This document shows positions 8,307-17,746 of a DNA stretch of 64,000 nt, piece by piece; the stretch's first letter is position 1; each line of letters begins with the position of its first letter. Origin of the DNA: Selenomonadaceae bacterium (lineage in GTDB: Bacteria; Bacillota; Negativicutes; Selenomonadales; Selenomonadaceae); the NCBI GenBank assembly GCA_017535925.1, contig JAFXTD010000055.1:1-64000 (forward strand), given 5' to 3'. Position numbers and translations under genes: made by a program. The notes below the pieces were generated by a model, which was not told the DNA's origin, searched no databases, and saw only the letters and a program-made list of their open reading frames with translations.

Positions 8307-10237
8307 TCAATTAATCGTCGCGATAACCAAACTGCGTCCGTCAATAAAGTCAACGCCTTCTCGCAAACCCCACTGCTCAAGGAAAGACTTAAGCTCGTCA
8401 TAAACGTCGGTAAAGAAAATGTGAATCGCTCCCTGTCGAAGTTCATTAAACAATCTTGCCGTCTCTATCTCGCCGCGTTCATTTTCCAAAACGTAATAAT
8501 CTTCTGCTTGCAAGTCGAAAAGTTTTTGAACCGACGATTGAGTTTTTCTCTCGCCCAAAAATATCGGCGGCTTTCTTCCGAGCAACGGCAATAAATTTCT
8601 CACGCCGTTTTTGAGCATTCCAAAATCTTTTTTATCTTTTGCAAGAGTGCTTTGACCCAACACGCTCAAAATTTCATTGAGGTAATCGGGATTTTTTTCA
8701 AGCAAGCATTTCCAACCGCCTGAATAAATTTCCTTAACGGCCGCTCTCATTGTTTGCACATTTGCAGGATTGAGACTTATCGCCGCCTCGTCTATTCCGT
8801 ATTTCCAACCGAACTTCGGAATGGAACCCCAAAGCGATAAAATCTGCGTGGGGTGTTGAGGAACATAGGTTCCGAAGCCGTGTTCCGCCGCCGCAAAAGA
8901 TAATGTCATATCCTCGCCGACAAGTTTGTATTTACCGTGCCAAGATTTACCGGGCATCCAAGTCAAATATTCTCTTTCGAAAAACCAAGCGTGCCCGACA
9001 AAATCTACTGCGCAGGTTTTTGAGTTGGGGGAGTGCCAACCGGCTGAAAAAAATTTTTGCGGATAATATTCGGGCTTGGTCATCAAGACGCCGTTCGTGC
9101 CGTAGACGCCGCGCTGTTGCATCATGTTCATATGACAATTCTCAAACCAACGTTCGCCGGGTATCGTGTCGTCGTCGAAGAGACAAACATAAGGCGACTT
9201 GGAAATTTCTTCGGCAAACTCAAATCTTTTCCACACGCCGCCGTTTGTCGAGGAGATTTTGCAGGCGTCGAATTCGCTCAAGATTTTATCGTTCAGCTCA
9301 ATTTTATAATAGCCGTCAATGCCGTCTTGATAGAGAAAAATTCTTCGCGGCTTGAGAGTTTGATTTTTAATCGCGGCGAGCTGTTGAGCCAAAACTTGCG
9401 GGCGTTTATAGCAAGTCAACACAACGTCAATGTCGAGATTAATTTTGTTCCTGTCGAACATCCAACAACTTTGCTTGGCGTAGGAATTGCCGTCAATCAT
9501 GTAAGGGCGCGTGATTCTTTCATGCGTCATGAGGTCTGTTGCCGAGCCGAAATCTATGTAGCAGTTTTCCGGATTGTGTTTGAAAAGCGCGGCGATAATC
9601 ACGCAGGACAGAGGACCCGCCGAGACGACATAGAGTAAATTTTTTTCGTGACCGACTTCCGCGATTATCTGACGAATTAAATTCTCGCAATCTTCCTCGT
9701 AAAATTTAACGCAATCATCACTCACGATGTAATGTTTCTTAATGTTGAGCTTGCCGAAAGTTTTGCCCTTGCCTCGCCAATTTGTAATCAAAACGGCGTC
9801 GCGCTCCAAGTCCGCGAAATTTTCTTGGAACGTCTTGAAGTTTGCATTCAGCCAAATATTTGAGAATGTCACGTTGAAATTTTTTATGTTTTGCAGATAC
9901 CAATAGTAAGCTGCCGAATCGCAACAAGGACAAGAGATGCCGTAGAAAAAATTCGGCGCGTCAATCTTCAGCGATTCGAGGAGAGCCTTACCGAGCGGAT
10001 TAATCCCCCCCCCCCCCCCGAAGCATTCCAACCGTCGATGCCATGCATTTTTCTTCCAATCATTAAACCGAATTCGCCGTCGGCAAAACGTGAAAGCGCA
10101 AAATTTTCGCCGCGCAAAATCTTCTGCCAAAATTTTTCGTATTCATTCTTGAGGAAAATAATTTTGTCGTCGGCACGTGTTGCGTCAAGCGTCCAATGAT
10201 TCTCCGCGTTGCAGGCGATATAAAATTTCTCAAACAT
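8307..10237 (-). CDS. Phase-variable two-domain glycosyltransferase, frame broken at a G15 tract
   Basis: Translation starts at the ATG at 10237, preceded by GGAGGGAGG, and the ATG overlaps the kdsB stop as TAATG. The first 73 codons carry a GT-D-type motif (FALSRFADGEFGLMIG). A run of 15 G follows; at that count the frame ends after 89 residues at 9968. The downstream frame (INPLGKALLES onward, 565 codons) is joined if the run is 13 or 16 G, giving about 642 residues. It has a Rossmann-like middle part and a GT-A family 2 domain (DVVLTCYKRPQVL, CLFDDDTIPGERWF, VGEDMTLSFAAAEHG). The product probably extends an LPS or surface glycan. As sequenced it is OFF, unless the run length is a sequencing error. 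Confidence 0.85.
10005..10019 (-). repeat. Homopolymeric G15 tract inside the glycosyltransferase gene
   Basis: Fifteen uninterrupted C on the plus strand are G on the coding strand, at codons 73-78 of the gene. Fifteen leaves the two halves in different frames. Thirteen or sixteen would fuse them through Ser-(Gly)n-Ile-Asn-Pro. The junction falls inside a conserved-looking loop, as does the G tract of the FkbM gene. Confidence 0.9.
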
Positions 10238-10971
10238 TACAATTCCTCCCTCCGATAAATTTCGTTGACGAGTTTCAAATCTTCTTCGGTATCGACGCCC
10301 ACGAATCGGCACGAAGATTTTATGACGCGAATTTTAAATCCGTTTTCAAGGGCGCGCAGCTGTTCGAGGGATTCGCTTTGTTCAAGAGGCGTCGGTTCCA
10401 TTTTGGCGTAGGTCAATAAAAAATTTCTGCGATAGGCGTAAATGCCGATGTGCTTAAAAATTTTTGACTTGCCCGCATTGCGAGGATATGGTATAAGCGA
10501 GCGTGAGAAGTAAAGCGCGTCGTTGTTCTTGTCGAGGACGACTTTGACGTTGTTGGGATTGTTCATTTCGTCGGCGTCGAGGAGTTCGGTTGCGACGGTT
10601 GCCATTTGCAAATTTTTATCCGCAACGAATTGCGCGACGAGTTCATCAATCAAAGCGGGTTCGATTAAAGGCTCGTCACCTTGAACGTTGACGATAACTT
10701 CGACGTCGGGAAATTTTTCGGCGACTTCTGCCAAGCGATCGGTGCCGGTCTTGTGGTCGGCGCGAGTCATCATTGCCCGCCCCGAATATTTTTCGACGGC
10801 TTGCAAAATTCTTTCGTCGTCGGTGGCAACGATAACTTCGGCAACGGATTTCGCTCGGCTTGCCCGTTCCCACACGCGACAAATCATCGGCACTCCGCAA
10901 ATATCTTTGAGCGGCTTGCCCGGCAGGCGCGTCGACGAATACCTCGCGGGTATCACGCAAATTGATTTCAT
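10237..10971 (-). CDS. kdsB: CMP-Kdo synthetase KdsB
   Basis: Activates Kdo with CTP for transfer to lipid A. The 244 residues show the nucleotide-binding motif IPARYSSTRLPGKPL, plus VATDD, VNVQGDEPLI and a C-terminal GVDTEEDLK. AGGAGG lies eight bases upstream of the ATG. It is the first gene of the LPS operon, about 20 nt downstream of the predicted transcription start, and its stop overlaps the glycosyltransferase start. Confidence 0.95.
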   Translation of the reverse strand: MKSICVIPARYSSTRLPGKPLKDICGVPMICRVWERASRAKSVAEVIVATDDERILQAVEKYSGRAMMTRADHKTGTDRLAEVAEKFPDVEVIVNVQGDEPLIEPALIDELVAQFVADKNLQMATVATELLDADEMNNPNNVKVVLDKNNDALYFSRSLIPYPRNAGKSKIFKHIGIYAYRRNFLLTYAKMEPTPLEQSESLEQLRALENGFKIRVIKSSCRFVGVDTEEDLKLVNEIYRREEL

Positions 10972-10997
10972 TACAAAACCTCCTTAACATTATGCAC

Positions 10998-11026
10998 ATA
11001 TTAACACAATCGGCAGGGAGCGGCAA
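10998..11026 (-). promoter_or_regulatory. Sigma-70-type promoter of the kdsB-lptB LPS operon
   Basis: On the minus strand TTGCCG (11026-11021) is followed by exactly 17 bases and then TAATAT (11003-10998). Transcription would begin near 10991, leaving a leader of about 20 nt with AGGAGG. I saw no other strong promoter within the operon. Confidence 0.75.
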
Positions 11027-11064
11027 ACGAATTTTAATATTTTTTTCAGAAAGAACTGCTATAT

Positions 11065-11114
11065 TCAATTGGGAATTGGGAATGGGGAATGGGTAATGAA
11101 AAATAAATAAATAA
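11065..11114. repeat. Degenerate GGAATTG heptamer array
   Basis: TTCAATTGGGAATTGGGAATGGGGAATGG has the same seven-base period as the GGAATTA arrays but with more changes. The right arm is only a short ATAATTCCTGATTGA. It lies in the divergent kdsB-ctpA region, between the two sets of signals. Confidence 0.6.
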
Positions 11115-11143
11115 TTCCTGATTGACAGAAGGGAGGTCGCGCC

Positions 11144-12355
11144 TTGAAGAAAAAAATTTTCGGCGGAATAATTTTAACGGCACTTATAAGCGCGGCATTG
11201 ACTTTGGGGCTGGTATGTTTGCTTTTGGGTCTCAACTCAAGCAACGCATTCGACCTCGGAAGATTTTTTCTCGCGATGAGATTTATCGAAGGCAATTACG
11301 TTCATGAGGTCGACAGAAGAACTTTAATCGACGGAGCAATAAGCGGCATGGTTAATTCCTTGGGCGACCCGCACTCGGTTTATCTTGCGCCGCAACTTTA
11401 CAATCAACTTCGCGCAGAAACCAGCGGAGCTTTCGGCGGCATAGGAGTTTACATGGGCTTCAAAAACGGCGGCGTGCAAGTCATGAACGTTATCCCCGAC
11501 AGTCCCGGTCAAAGGGCGGGGCTGCTTGCGGGCGATGAAATTTTGGCGGTGGACGGTCACCCTGTCGAAGAATTTTCTCCCGGCGAAGTTGCTTTGAAAA
11601 TTCGCGGTGAAATCGGTACGCCCGTCGAACTTCTGATTCACCGCGAGGGCTTCGACGACATGACTTACAACTTAACGCGGGAAAATATCAAAGTCAAGAC
11701 GGTTGCCGGCAAGATGATTGACAATCGGCTCGGCTACATAAGAATTTCAAACTTCAGCGAAAACACCGGCGACGAATTCAAAGATACGCTTGCCGAACTC
11801 GAAACGACCGGCTTGAAAGGTTTGGTTCTCGACTTGCGACAAAACCCCGGCGGCGTCATTAACGGTTGCATTGAAATTGCTCAAGAGATTGTCCCGAAAG
11901 GAACGATTTCCTCCGTGATTAAGCGCGACGGCTCGAAGGAAGTTTACACGTCGGACTTGGCGGCGGCGAAGTTCCCGATTGTCGTCCTGCTTGACAGAAA
12001 CAGCGCAAGTGCCTCCGAACTTTTGAGCGGCGCGTTGCAAGACACAAAGGCGGCTCTGGTCGTCGGCGAAACTTCTTACGGCAAAGGCTCCGTGCAAACT
12101 TTGATTCCGATGGCTCACAACGACGGCTTGAAACTCACGATTGCAAAATATTACACGCCCGGCGGCAAGTGCATTGACGGCTTGGGAATTACGCCCGACG
12201 TTGAAATAAAATCGCCGTCGACGACTCCTCACCCGCTCTATGACCTCAACCTCGACGAGGCTGACGACCCGCAACTTGCAAAGGCAGAAGAGCTTTTGAA
12301 TCATCAAATCGACGCGGGGAAAATTTTATTCGACGACAACTTTTGGAAGGAATGA
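11144..12355 (+). CDS. ctpA: Carboxyl-terminal processing protease (S41 family)
   Basis: A secreted or membrane-anchored serine protease. An N-terminal hydrophobic segment (IILTALISAALTLGLVCLLLGL) is followed by a PDZ domain (about residues 95-175, VIPDSPGQRAGLLAGDEILAVDG). The S41 catalytic domain has the Ser in SASASELLSGAL and the Lys in SYGKGSVQ. The 403-residue length is normal. The start is TTG, chosen because GGGAGG lies upstream and no ATG fits. It is divergent from the LPS operon and followed by a hairpin element. Its target, possibly tail-specific cleavage of envelope proteins, cannot be told from sequence. Confidence 0.9.
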   Translation: MKKKIFGGIILTALISAALTLGLVCLLLGLNSSNAFDLGRFFLAMRFIEGNYVHEVDRRTLIDGAISGMVNSLGDPHSVYLAPQLYNQLRAETSGAFGGIGVYMGFKNGGVQVMNVIPDSPGQRAGLLAGDEILAVDGHPVEEFSPGEVALKIRGEIGTPVELLIHREGFDDMTYNLTRENIKVKTVAGKMIDNRLGYIRISNFSENTGDEFKDTLAELETTGLKGLVLDLRQNPGGVINGCIEIAQEIVPKGTISSVIKRDGSKEVYTSDLAAAKFPIVVLLDRNSASASELLSGALQDTKAALVVGETSYGKGSVQTLIPMAHNDGLKLTIAKYYTPGGKCIDGLGITPDVEIKSPSTTPHPLYDLNLDEADDPQLAKAEELLNHQIDAGKILFDDNFWKE

Positions 12356-12389
12356 ACTTTCTTCCTCGCAAGAAAGTTTTCAAAGAATC

Positions 12390-12616
12390 GTTGAGCTTCA
12401 GAGCGGCGGCTCACGTCGATTAAGCGTTTCAATGACTTTTATTTTTTCTTCTACTTTTTCTTTGCTTGTCCAAAGAAAAAGTAGCAAAAAGAAAAGACCC
12501 CTCGCGGGGGCGTTCGTCGTTCATGGCTCGAAGGTTGAGGTTACCCGCAGCCGAGAGTGCCGCTGTATTTCGCATCACGCGAAATGGTCGCGGCGAGGCC
12601 GTCATCCATGACGGCC
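12390..12616 (+). repeat. Multi-hairpin dispersed element, copy 2
   Basis: P1 is CTACTTTTTCTTTG pairing with CAAAGAAAAAGTAG (about 12450-12485). P2 is ATTTCGC pairing with GCGAAAT. P3 is GGCCGTCAT pairing with ATGACGGCC and ends at the rlmN stop codon. It also holds CCCCTCGCGGGGG. It fills the space between the convergent ctpA and rlmN genes. P2 differs in sequence from the other copies but remains fully paired. Confidence 0.75.
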
Positions 12617-13636
12617 TCAAATTTTTTTTGCGCGAAGTTGTCCGCAGGCAGCGTTGACATCTGCGCCCATTTCTTTGCGAATCGTTGCGCCTATGCCGTG
12701 CGTGTTCAGGAAGTGGAAAAATTTTTTGACGGCGTGATTCGTCGGCGGGCTGAAACTTCTTTCGACGACGGGATTAAACGGAATCAGATTGACGTTGGCA
12801 AGTTGCCCGCTCAAAATTTTTGCGAGGCGTCGGGCATGTTCCACCGTGTCGTTGACGCCGCCGATTAAAATGTATTCGTAAGTGACGCGCCGCCCCGTTG
12901 CTTGAGCGTAATCGTTGCCCGCCTCAAGCAAACTCTTCAGACCGAACGCGGAATTTATCGGCATGAGTGCGGAACGTAATTTATCGTCGGGCGCGTGAAG
13001 AGAAATCGATAACGTGACGGGAATTTTCTCGTCGCGTAATTTTTTTATGGCGGGAACAATTCCGCAAGTCGAAATCGTGACCTTCCGATAACTCATGCCC
13101 AAGCAATAATCCTCGTGAAGGAGCCTCAACATTTTTATCAACTCGTCGTAATTCATAAGCGGTTCGCCCGAGCCCATGACGACGACCGAATCAACGCACT
13201 TGCCCAAAATTTCATTGACGAAAAAAATTTCGCCGAGCATCTCCGCCGCCGTCAAATTCCGTTCCAAACCTTTGAGAGTCGAGGCGCAAAACTTGCAACC
13301 CATTTGGCAACCGACTTGGCTTGAAATGCAAACGCTTGTGCCGTAATCGTGACGCATCAAGACGACTTCGACAGCCGCGCCGTCAGCCAAGCCGAGCAAA
13401 AATTTTGTCGTCAAGCCGTCAGCCGAATCGAGGCGTTTCAACATATCGGCGATTTTAATTTCATGACGCGTCGAAAGTTCCGCCCGCAAATTTTTCGGCA
13501 AGTCGTTCATGTCGTCGAAATTTTTCAAGCCGTGTTTGTAAATGTGAGCGGCGATTTGTTTTGCTCTGAACTTTGGCAGCGGCGCGAGTTCCGTTTCCAA
13601 TTCCGCGAGCGTCATTCCGAATAAATTTTTCTTCAA
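12617..13636 (-). CDS. rlmN: 23S rRNA (adenine-2503-C2)-methyltransferase RlmN
   Basis: A radical SAM enzyme that methylates A2503 of 23S rRNA and A37 of some tRNAs. The cluster motif is GCQMGCKFCAST (CxxxCxxC); the partner cysteine lies in the C-terminal AACGQLR, and MGSGEPLMNYDEL is typical. The TTG at 13636 is preferred because GGAGG lies eight bases upstream; an in-frame TTG at 13651 has no such site. The length (339 residues) is normal. The stop codon abuts the P3 hairpin of the dispersed element. Confidence 0.95.
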   Translation of the reverse strand: MKKNLFGMTLAELETELAPLPKFRAKQIAAHIYKHGLKNFDDMNDLPKNLRAELSTRHEIKIADMLKRLDSADGLTTKFLLGLADGAAVEVVLMRHDYGTSVCISSQVGCQMGCKFCASTLKGLERNLTAAEMLGEIFFVNEILGKCVDSVVVMGSGEPLMNYDELIKMLRLLHEDYCLGMSYRKVTISTCGIVPAIKKLRDEKIPVTLSISLHAPDDKLRSALMPINSAFGLKSLLEAGNDYAQATGRRVTYEYILIGGVNDTVEHARRLAKILSGQLANVNLIPFNPVVERSFSPPTNHAVKKFFHFLNTHGIGATIRKEMGADVNAACGQLRAKKI

Positions 13637-13659
13637 GCTATCAACCTCCAATCTGCGCG

Positions 13660-13688
13660 ATTATCACATTGCCGGCGATTAAAAGCAA
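13660..13688 (-). promoter_or_regulatory. Promoter of rlmN
   Basis: TTGCTT (13688-13683), 17 bases, GATAAT (13665-13660) on the minus strand, about 25 bases before the rlmN start. Confidence 0.6.
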
Positions 13689-13760
13689 GCCGAATTCTAC
13701 AGGAAAAAAATTTTTTGTGTCGAAGGTTAGCGCGTGAAAAATGATTGGGAGGAAAAAAAT

Positions 13761-16007
13761 TTGGAAACATTTGAAATGGAACTCGGCGGCAGAAAATTAA
13801 TCGTTGAGCACGGCAAAATGGCAAAGCAGGCAAACGGCGCAGTCCTCGTGCGCTACGGTGACACGGCGGTTTTGGTTGCGGCAACAATGTCTGCAGAGCC
13901 TCGTGAAGGTGTCGACTTCTTTCCGCTGACCGTCGACTACGAGGAAAAAATGTATTCGGCGGGAAAAATCCCCGGCGGCTTCATCAAGCGCGAAGGTCGT
14001 CCTCCGACAAGTGCAATCCTTAAAAGCCGATTGATTGACAGACCGATTCGCCCGCTCTTCCCCGAAGGCTTCCGCAATGACGTTCAGATTATCGCAACGG
14101 TGATTTGCTTCGACGAGGACAACGCCCCCGAAATTGCCGGCATGATTGGCGCGAGCTGTGCGTTGTGCGTAAGCGATATTCCCTTCGGCGGGCCGATTGC
14201 GGGTGTTCATGTCGGGCGAGTCGACGGCGAATTTATCATCAACCCGACGAAAGAGCAGCTTGACCTTTCCGAAATGGATTTAATCGTTGCCGGCTCAAAA
14301 GATGCGGTCATGATGGTCGAGGCGGGCGTCAAAGAATTGCCGGAAGAAATTGTTTTGGAGGCGATTCTTTTCGGGCACGAGGAGATAAAAAAAATCGTCG
14401 CCTTCCAAGAGGAAATAGCGGCGGCGGTCGGCAAAGAGAAAACGGAAGTCACGCTCTTTCACCCCGACGAAGAAATTGAGGCGGCTGTTCGCGAGGCGGC
14501 AACTGAAAAAATCGATACGGTCATTCGCAACCCCGATAAACTTGCACGCGAGGCGGCACTTGACGAGGTTAAGAAAGAAATCGTCGAAAATCTTCTTGAA
14601 AAATTTCCCGCCGAAGATTATCCGAACGTCGAAAAAGACATCGGCGCGGTTTTCTACAAAGTGGAAAAAGAAGTCGTCCGCAAAATGATAACGCATGAAA
14701 AAATTCGCCCCGATGGTCGTGAGCTTGAGGAAGTTCGCCCGATAAGTTGCGAGGTCGGTCTCTTCGCGAGGACTCACGGCTCCGGACTTTTCACACGCGG
14801 ACAAACTCAAGTCTTGACGATAACGACGCTCGGCTCAATCGGCGACGAACAAATTATCGACGGGCTCGAACCCGAATACACGAAGCATTACATTCACCAC
14901 TACAACTTTCCCGGTTACAGCGTCGGTGAGGCTCGTCCTTCGCGCAGTCCCGGTCGTCGTGAAATCGGTCACGGTGCTTTGGCGGAACGCGCTCTTGTTC
15001 CCGTCATTCCCTCGATTGAAGATTTTCCTTATACGATTCGCCTCGTCTCTGAAGTTTTGGAAAGCAACGGCTCAAGTTCAATGGGAAGCGTTTGCGGAAG
15101 TACCTTGAGCCTCATGCAAGCGGGCGTTCCGATTAAACGACCTGTCAGCGGTGTGGCAATGGGTCTCGTCAAAGACGGCGACGCGCACACGATTTTGACG
15201 GACATTCAAGGCATGGAAGACGCGCTCGGCGATATGGACTTCAAAGTTGCGGGCACGACCGAAGGCGTCACGGCGATTCAAATGGATATAAAAGTTGCCG
15301 GCATTTCGCGAGAGATTTTGAGTGACGCATTGGCTCAAGCGAAACGCGGCAGAAGTTTTATTTTGGGCAAGATGCTTGAAGTTATCAGCGAGCCCGCCCC
15401 CGATTTGTCACCTTATGCTCCGCGAGTCCGCACGATTAAAATTGCAGTCGATAAGATTCGTGAGGTTATCGGCACGGGCGGCAAGGTCGTCAACAAAATT
15501 ATCGAGGAGACGGGCGTTGAAGTCGACATTCACGAGGACGGACAAATTTTCGTTACGTCGAAGAACATCGAAGGCATTGACCGTGCGATTGAAATTATCG
15601 AACAGATTGTTCACGAAGTCACGGTCGGCGAAGTCTACGAAGGCACCGTCACGAGGATTATCCCGACGGGCGCGTTTGTTGAAATTTCTTTCGGCAAGGA
15701 GGCTCTCTGCCACATTTCTCAACTTTCCGACAAGAGAATCCCGACGGTCGAGGATGCGGTTAAAATCGGCGACAAGCTCAAAGTCAAAGTCACCGAGATT
15801 GACGACAAGGGCAGAATCAATGCAAGCCACCGCGCTCTGCTTGAAGGTGATTCGCCCAAGCCGCGCAATGACAGACCGAAAACTTTTGACCGCCCGCGCA
15901 ACGACAGACCGAAAACTTTCGACAGACCTCGCGGCGAATCGCGGACGATTAAAGACTTGAAAGACTTGAAAAATTCTCGTGACAGCAGACGCAGACGCGA
16001 CCGTTAA
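13761..16007 (+). CDS. pnp: Polyribonucleotide nucleotidyltransferase (PNPase)
   Basis: A 3-prime to 5-prime phosphorolytic exoribonuclease of RNA turnover. It has two RNase PH domains (first with [29 protein letters not shown], second with [20 protein letters not shown]), a KH domain (about residues 555-615, [10 protein letters not shown]) and an S1 domain (about 620-695). The basic tail contains two copies of [12 protein letters not shown]. The start is taken at the TTG 13761, eight bases after GGGAGG, which gives the family N-terminus [13 protein letters not shown] at 13734 is an alternative. The usual upstream neighbour rpsO is absent. Confidence 0.93.
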   Translation: METFEMELGGRKLIVEHGKMAKQANGAVLVRYGDTAVLVAATMSAEPREGVDFFPLTVDYEEKMYSAGKIPGGFIKREGRPPTSAILKSRLIDRPIRPLFPEGFRNDVQIIATVICFDEDNAPEIAGMIGASCALCVSDIPFGGPIAGVHVGRVDGEFIINPTKEQLDLSEMDLIVAGSKDAVMMVEAGVKELPEEIVLEAILFGHEEIKKIVAFQEEIAAAVGKEKTEVTLFHPDEEIEAAVREAATEKIDTVIRNPDKLAREAALDEVKKEIVENLLEKFPAEDYPNVEKDIGAVFYKVEKEVVRKMITHEKIRPDGRELEEVRPISCEVGLFARTHGSGLFTRGQTQVLTITTLGSIGDEQIIDGLEPEYTKHYIHHYNFPGYSVGEARPSRSPGRREIGHGALAERALVPVIPSIEDFPYTIRLVSEVLESNGSSSMGSVCGSTLSLMQAGVPIKRPVSGVAMGLVKDGDAHTILTDIQGMEDALGDMDFKVAGTTEGVTAIQMDIKVAGISREILSDALAQAKRGRSFILGKMLEVISEPAPDLSPYAPRVRTIKIAVDKIREVIGTGGKVVNKIIEETGVEVDIHEDGQIFVTSKNIEGIDRAIEIIEQIVHEVTVGEVYEGTVTRIIPTGAFVEISFGKEALCHISQLSDKRIPTVEDAVKIGDKLKVKVTEIDDKGRINASHRALLEGDSPKPRNDRPKTFDRPRNDRPKTFDRPRGESRTIKDLKDLKNSRDSRRRRDR

Positions 16008-16041
16008 GATTGCAAGATTAAAATTAAAAGGAGCGATTGAA

Positions 16042-16419
16042 ATGGCGACGATTGACAGATTCAAAGAAGTAGTTGACAGCGGAATAATTATTGACGCGGA
16101 CGACATGGAGGCACCGCTCTCTCCGCAAATGAAGTACGATTTCATGGCGGCGATTAACGCAATGTCGGAACTTGAAAGCGTGATAGCCGAAATCGCCAAT
16201 CGCAAAAAGTATCGCACGAAGTTGAAGACTGAACTTTTGAAAAGCTGTTGCCAGTCGCTGAAGAAAATCGCCGAAGACGAAGACGGTTTCACGTTGAGGA
16301 AAATCGATATGGCGATTAAAATGCTCACGGATTGTCGCTACGAGGTCACCAAGATTGACAGCGCGGACAAAGAAGTTGAAAAAATTTCCAAACTGATTCG
16401 CAAAGGCGTTAATGCCTGA
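16042..16419 (+). CDS. Conserved hypothetical protein, helical
   Basis: A 125-residue protein with no signal peptide or membrane segment, mostly amphipathic helix (MSELESVIAEIANRKKYRTKLKTELL and KEVEKISKLIRKG). I do not recognise a family. An AAAGGAG seven bases before the ATG sets the start. It lies 34 bp after pnp and just before the oxidoreductase gene, so it may be cotranscribed with both. Confidence 0.65.
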   Translation: MATIDRFKEVVDSGIIIDADDMEAPLSPQMKYDFMAAINAMSELESVIAEIANRKKYRTKLKTELLKSCCQSLKKIAEDEDGFTLRKIDMAIKMLTDCRYEVTKIDSADKEVEKISKLIRKGVNA

Positions 16420-16453
16420 AGCCTCCGATTTTATTTGAGGAATGAGGATTTTT

Positions 16454-16954
16454 ATGTTCAGAGAGATGCGACGCAGCAAACAAATCTTATCGCAAGAGAC
16501 GGCGGAAAAAATTTTGCGCGAGGGCGAATTCGGAGTCCTTGCACTTTCCGGCGACGACGGCTACGGTTACGCCTTGCCGATTAATTACGCCGTCGAGGGC
16601 AACAAGATTTATTTTCACTGCGCCAAGACAGGTCACAAGCTCGACGCAATCCGCCGCAACGATAAAGTTTCTTTCTGCGTCGTCGACCGCCACGAGGTTG
16701 TTGCCGAAGAGTTCACGACTTATTTTTCAAGCGCGATTGCCTTCGGGCGGATAAGAATCGTCGAGGACAATGACGACCCCGATAAGCTGCGCGGGCTTGA
16801 ACTTTTGGCGGATAAATATTCGTCGACGGCAAGTGCTCAGCGTCGTGAAAAAGAATTATCCCGATTGGATGCTTTGGTTGTTCCCGTCATGACGATTGAA
16901 CACTTGACGGGCAAGGCGGCTCGTGAACTTGTCAAGCGCGGAGATTTTTCTTGA
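16454..16954 (+). CDS. Pyridoxamine 5-phosphate oxidase-like flavoprotein (NimA-type)
   Basis: About 166 residues of the split-barrel FMN-binding fold. The start MFREMRRSKQILSQETAEKIL, the strand GYGYALPINYAVEGNKIYFHCAKTGHKLDAIRRN and VSFCVV are characteristic of the 5-nitroimidazole reductase-like branch. Likely an FMN-dependent reductase or heme/flavin-binding protein. The substrate is unknown. The ATG at 16454 is preferred because GAGG is six bases upstream, while an ATG 12 bases earlier sits directly on its own ribosome-binding site. It precedes the kinase gene by nine bases. Confidence 0.8.
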   Translation: MFREMRRSKQILSQETAEKILREGEFGVLALSGDDGYGYALPINYAVEGNKIYFHCAKTGHKLDAIRRNDKVSFCVVDRHEVVAEEFTTYFSSAIAFGRIRIVEDNDDPDKLRGLELLADKYSSTASAQRREKELSRLDALVVPVMTIEHLTGKAARELVKRGDFS

Positions 16955-16963
16955 GGAGGAATC

Positions 16964-17722
16964 ATGGAGAAAAAATTTTTTACTTACAATATGGAAGTCA
17001 ACGGAATTTGGCAGGAAGTCAAATTCAGCGAGGCGGCGATTGAAGAAATTTTCATGCCGTTCCTGCACGAGTTGACCGATTTAAAAATGACAATGGACAG
17101 AAAAGTTATCGCGTTCCTCGTTGCGCCGCCCGGAGCCGGTAAGTCGACGCTTGCAAAATTTTTGGAACAACTCAGCCGCGAACGTTCCGGCGAGGTCGAT
17201 ACAATTCGCGCGCTCGGCATGGACGGCTTTCACTACACAACGGCTTACATGAACGTCACGACGATTGAACGCAACGGCGAACAGATTTTGATGCGTGACG
17301 TTAAAGGCGCGCCCGAAACTTTCGACGTGGATTTACTTGTTGAAAAAATTCGTGAGGCTCGGCAAGACGGAACCGATTGGAACATTTACGACAGAAAAAT
17401 TCATGACGTGTTGCCCGATTATTGGAGCGTCGAGGATGACATTCTTTTAATCGAGGGTAATTATCTTTTGCTCAAGGAGGCGGGCTGGACAAACGTTCGT
17501 GTGCTCGGCGATTATTCCGTTTTCATTGAGGCGGAACCGTATCTTTTGCGTGAGCGGCTTATCAATCGGAAGATTGCGGGCGGCAAGTCTCGTGAGGAGG
17601 CTGAAAAATTTTACGACTTCAGCGACAGCAAAAATATCGAACGCGTCATGAAAAATTCTGCGCGGGCTGACGAAACTTGGAAACTTTTGCCCGACGGTGA
17701 TTTTTTATCAATTAGGACTTAG
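16964..17722 (+). CDS. Nucleoside/nucleotide kinase family protein (PRK/uridine kinase-like)
   Basis: A P-loop kinase of 252 residues with Walker A APPGAGKSTLAKFL, the lid-side MDGFHYTTAYM and YDRKIHDVLPDYW followed by LLIEGNYLLL. These features match the FrcK/CoaA-like group related to phosphoribulokinase, so the substrate may be a sugar, nucleoside or pantothenate-like compound. GAGGA lies upstream of the ATG. The last residues, SIRT, and the TAG stop come from a heptamer repeat, so the natural C-terminus may be lost. Confidence 0.75.
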   Translation: MEKKFFTYNMEVNGIWQEVKFSEAAIEEIFMPFLHELTDLKMTMDRKVIAFLVAPPGAGKSTLAKFLEQLSRERSGEVDTIRALGMDGFHYTTAYMNVTTIERNGEQILMRDVKGAPETFDVDLLVEKIREARQDGTDWNIYDRKIHDVLPDYWSVEDDILLIEGNYLLLKEAGWTNVRVLGDYSVFIEAEPYLLRERLINRKIAGGKSREEAEKFYDFSDSKNIERVMKNSARADETWKLLPDGDFLSIRT

Positions 17723-17746
17723 GAATTAGGAATTAGGAATGGGGAA
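17709..17746 (+). repeat. GGAATTA heptamer array, copy 3 (one arm only)
   Basis: CAATTAGGACTTAGGAATTA and two further units joined to GGAATGGGGAATG. It supplies the stop codon of the kinase gene and the start codon of the prenyltransferase gene; no inverted arm follows. Confidence 0.8.

Noticed and set aside
10005-10019. The G15 run as a simple base-calling or assembly error
   Set aside because: Cannot be excluded, but a second independent 13-G run in the same operon and the surface-glycan role of both genes make a real variable tract more likely; kept as a finding with this caveat.
11144-12355. A prophage or integrative element around the repeats
   Set aside because: No integrase, recombinase, capsid or att-like duplication; neighbouring genes are all housekeeping.
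15979-16041. An N-terminal extension of the gene at 16042
   Set aside because: Those codons overlap the pnp tail; the ATG at 16042 has AAAGGAG at the right distance.
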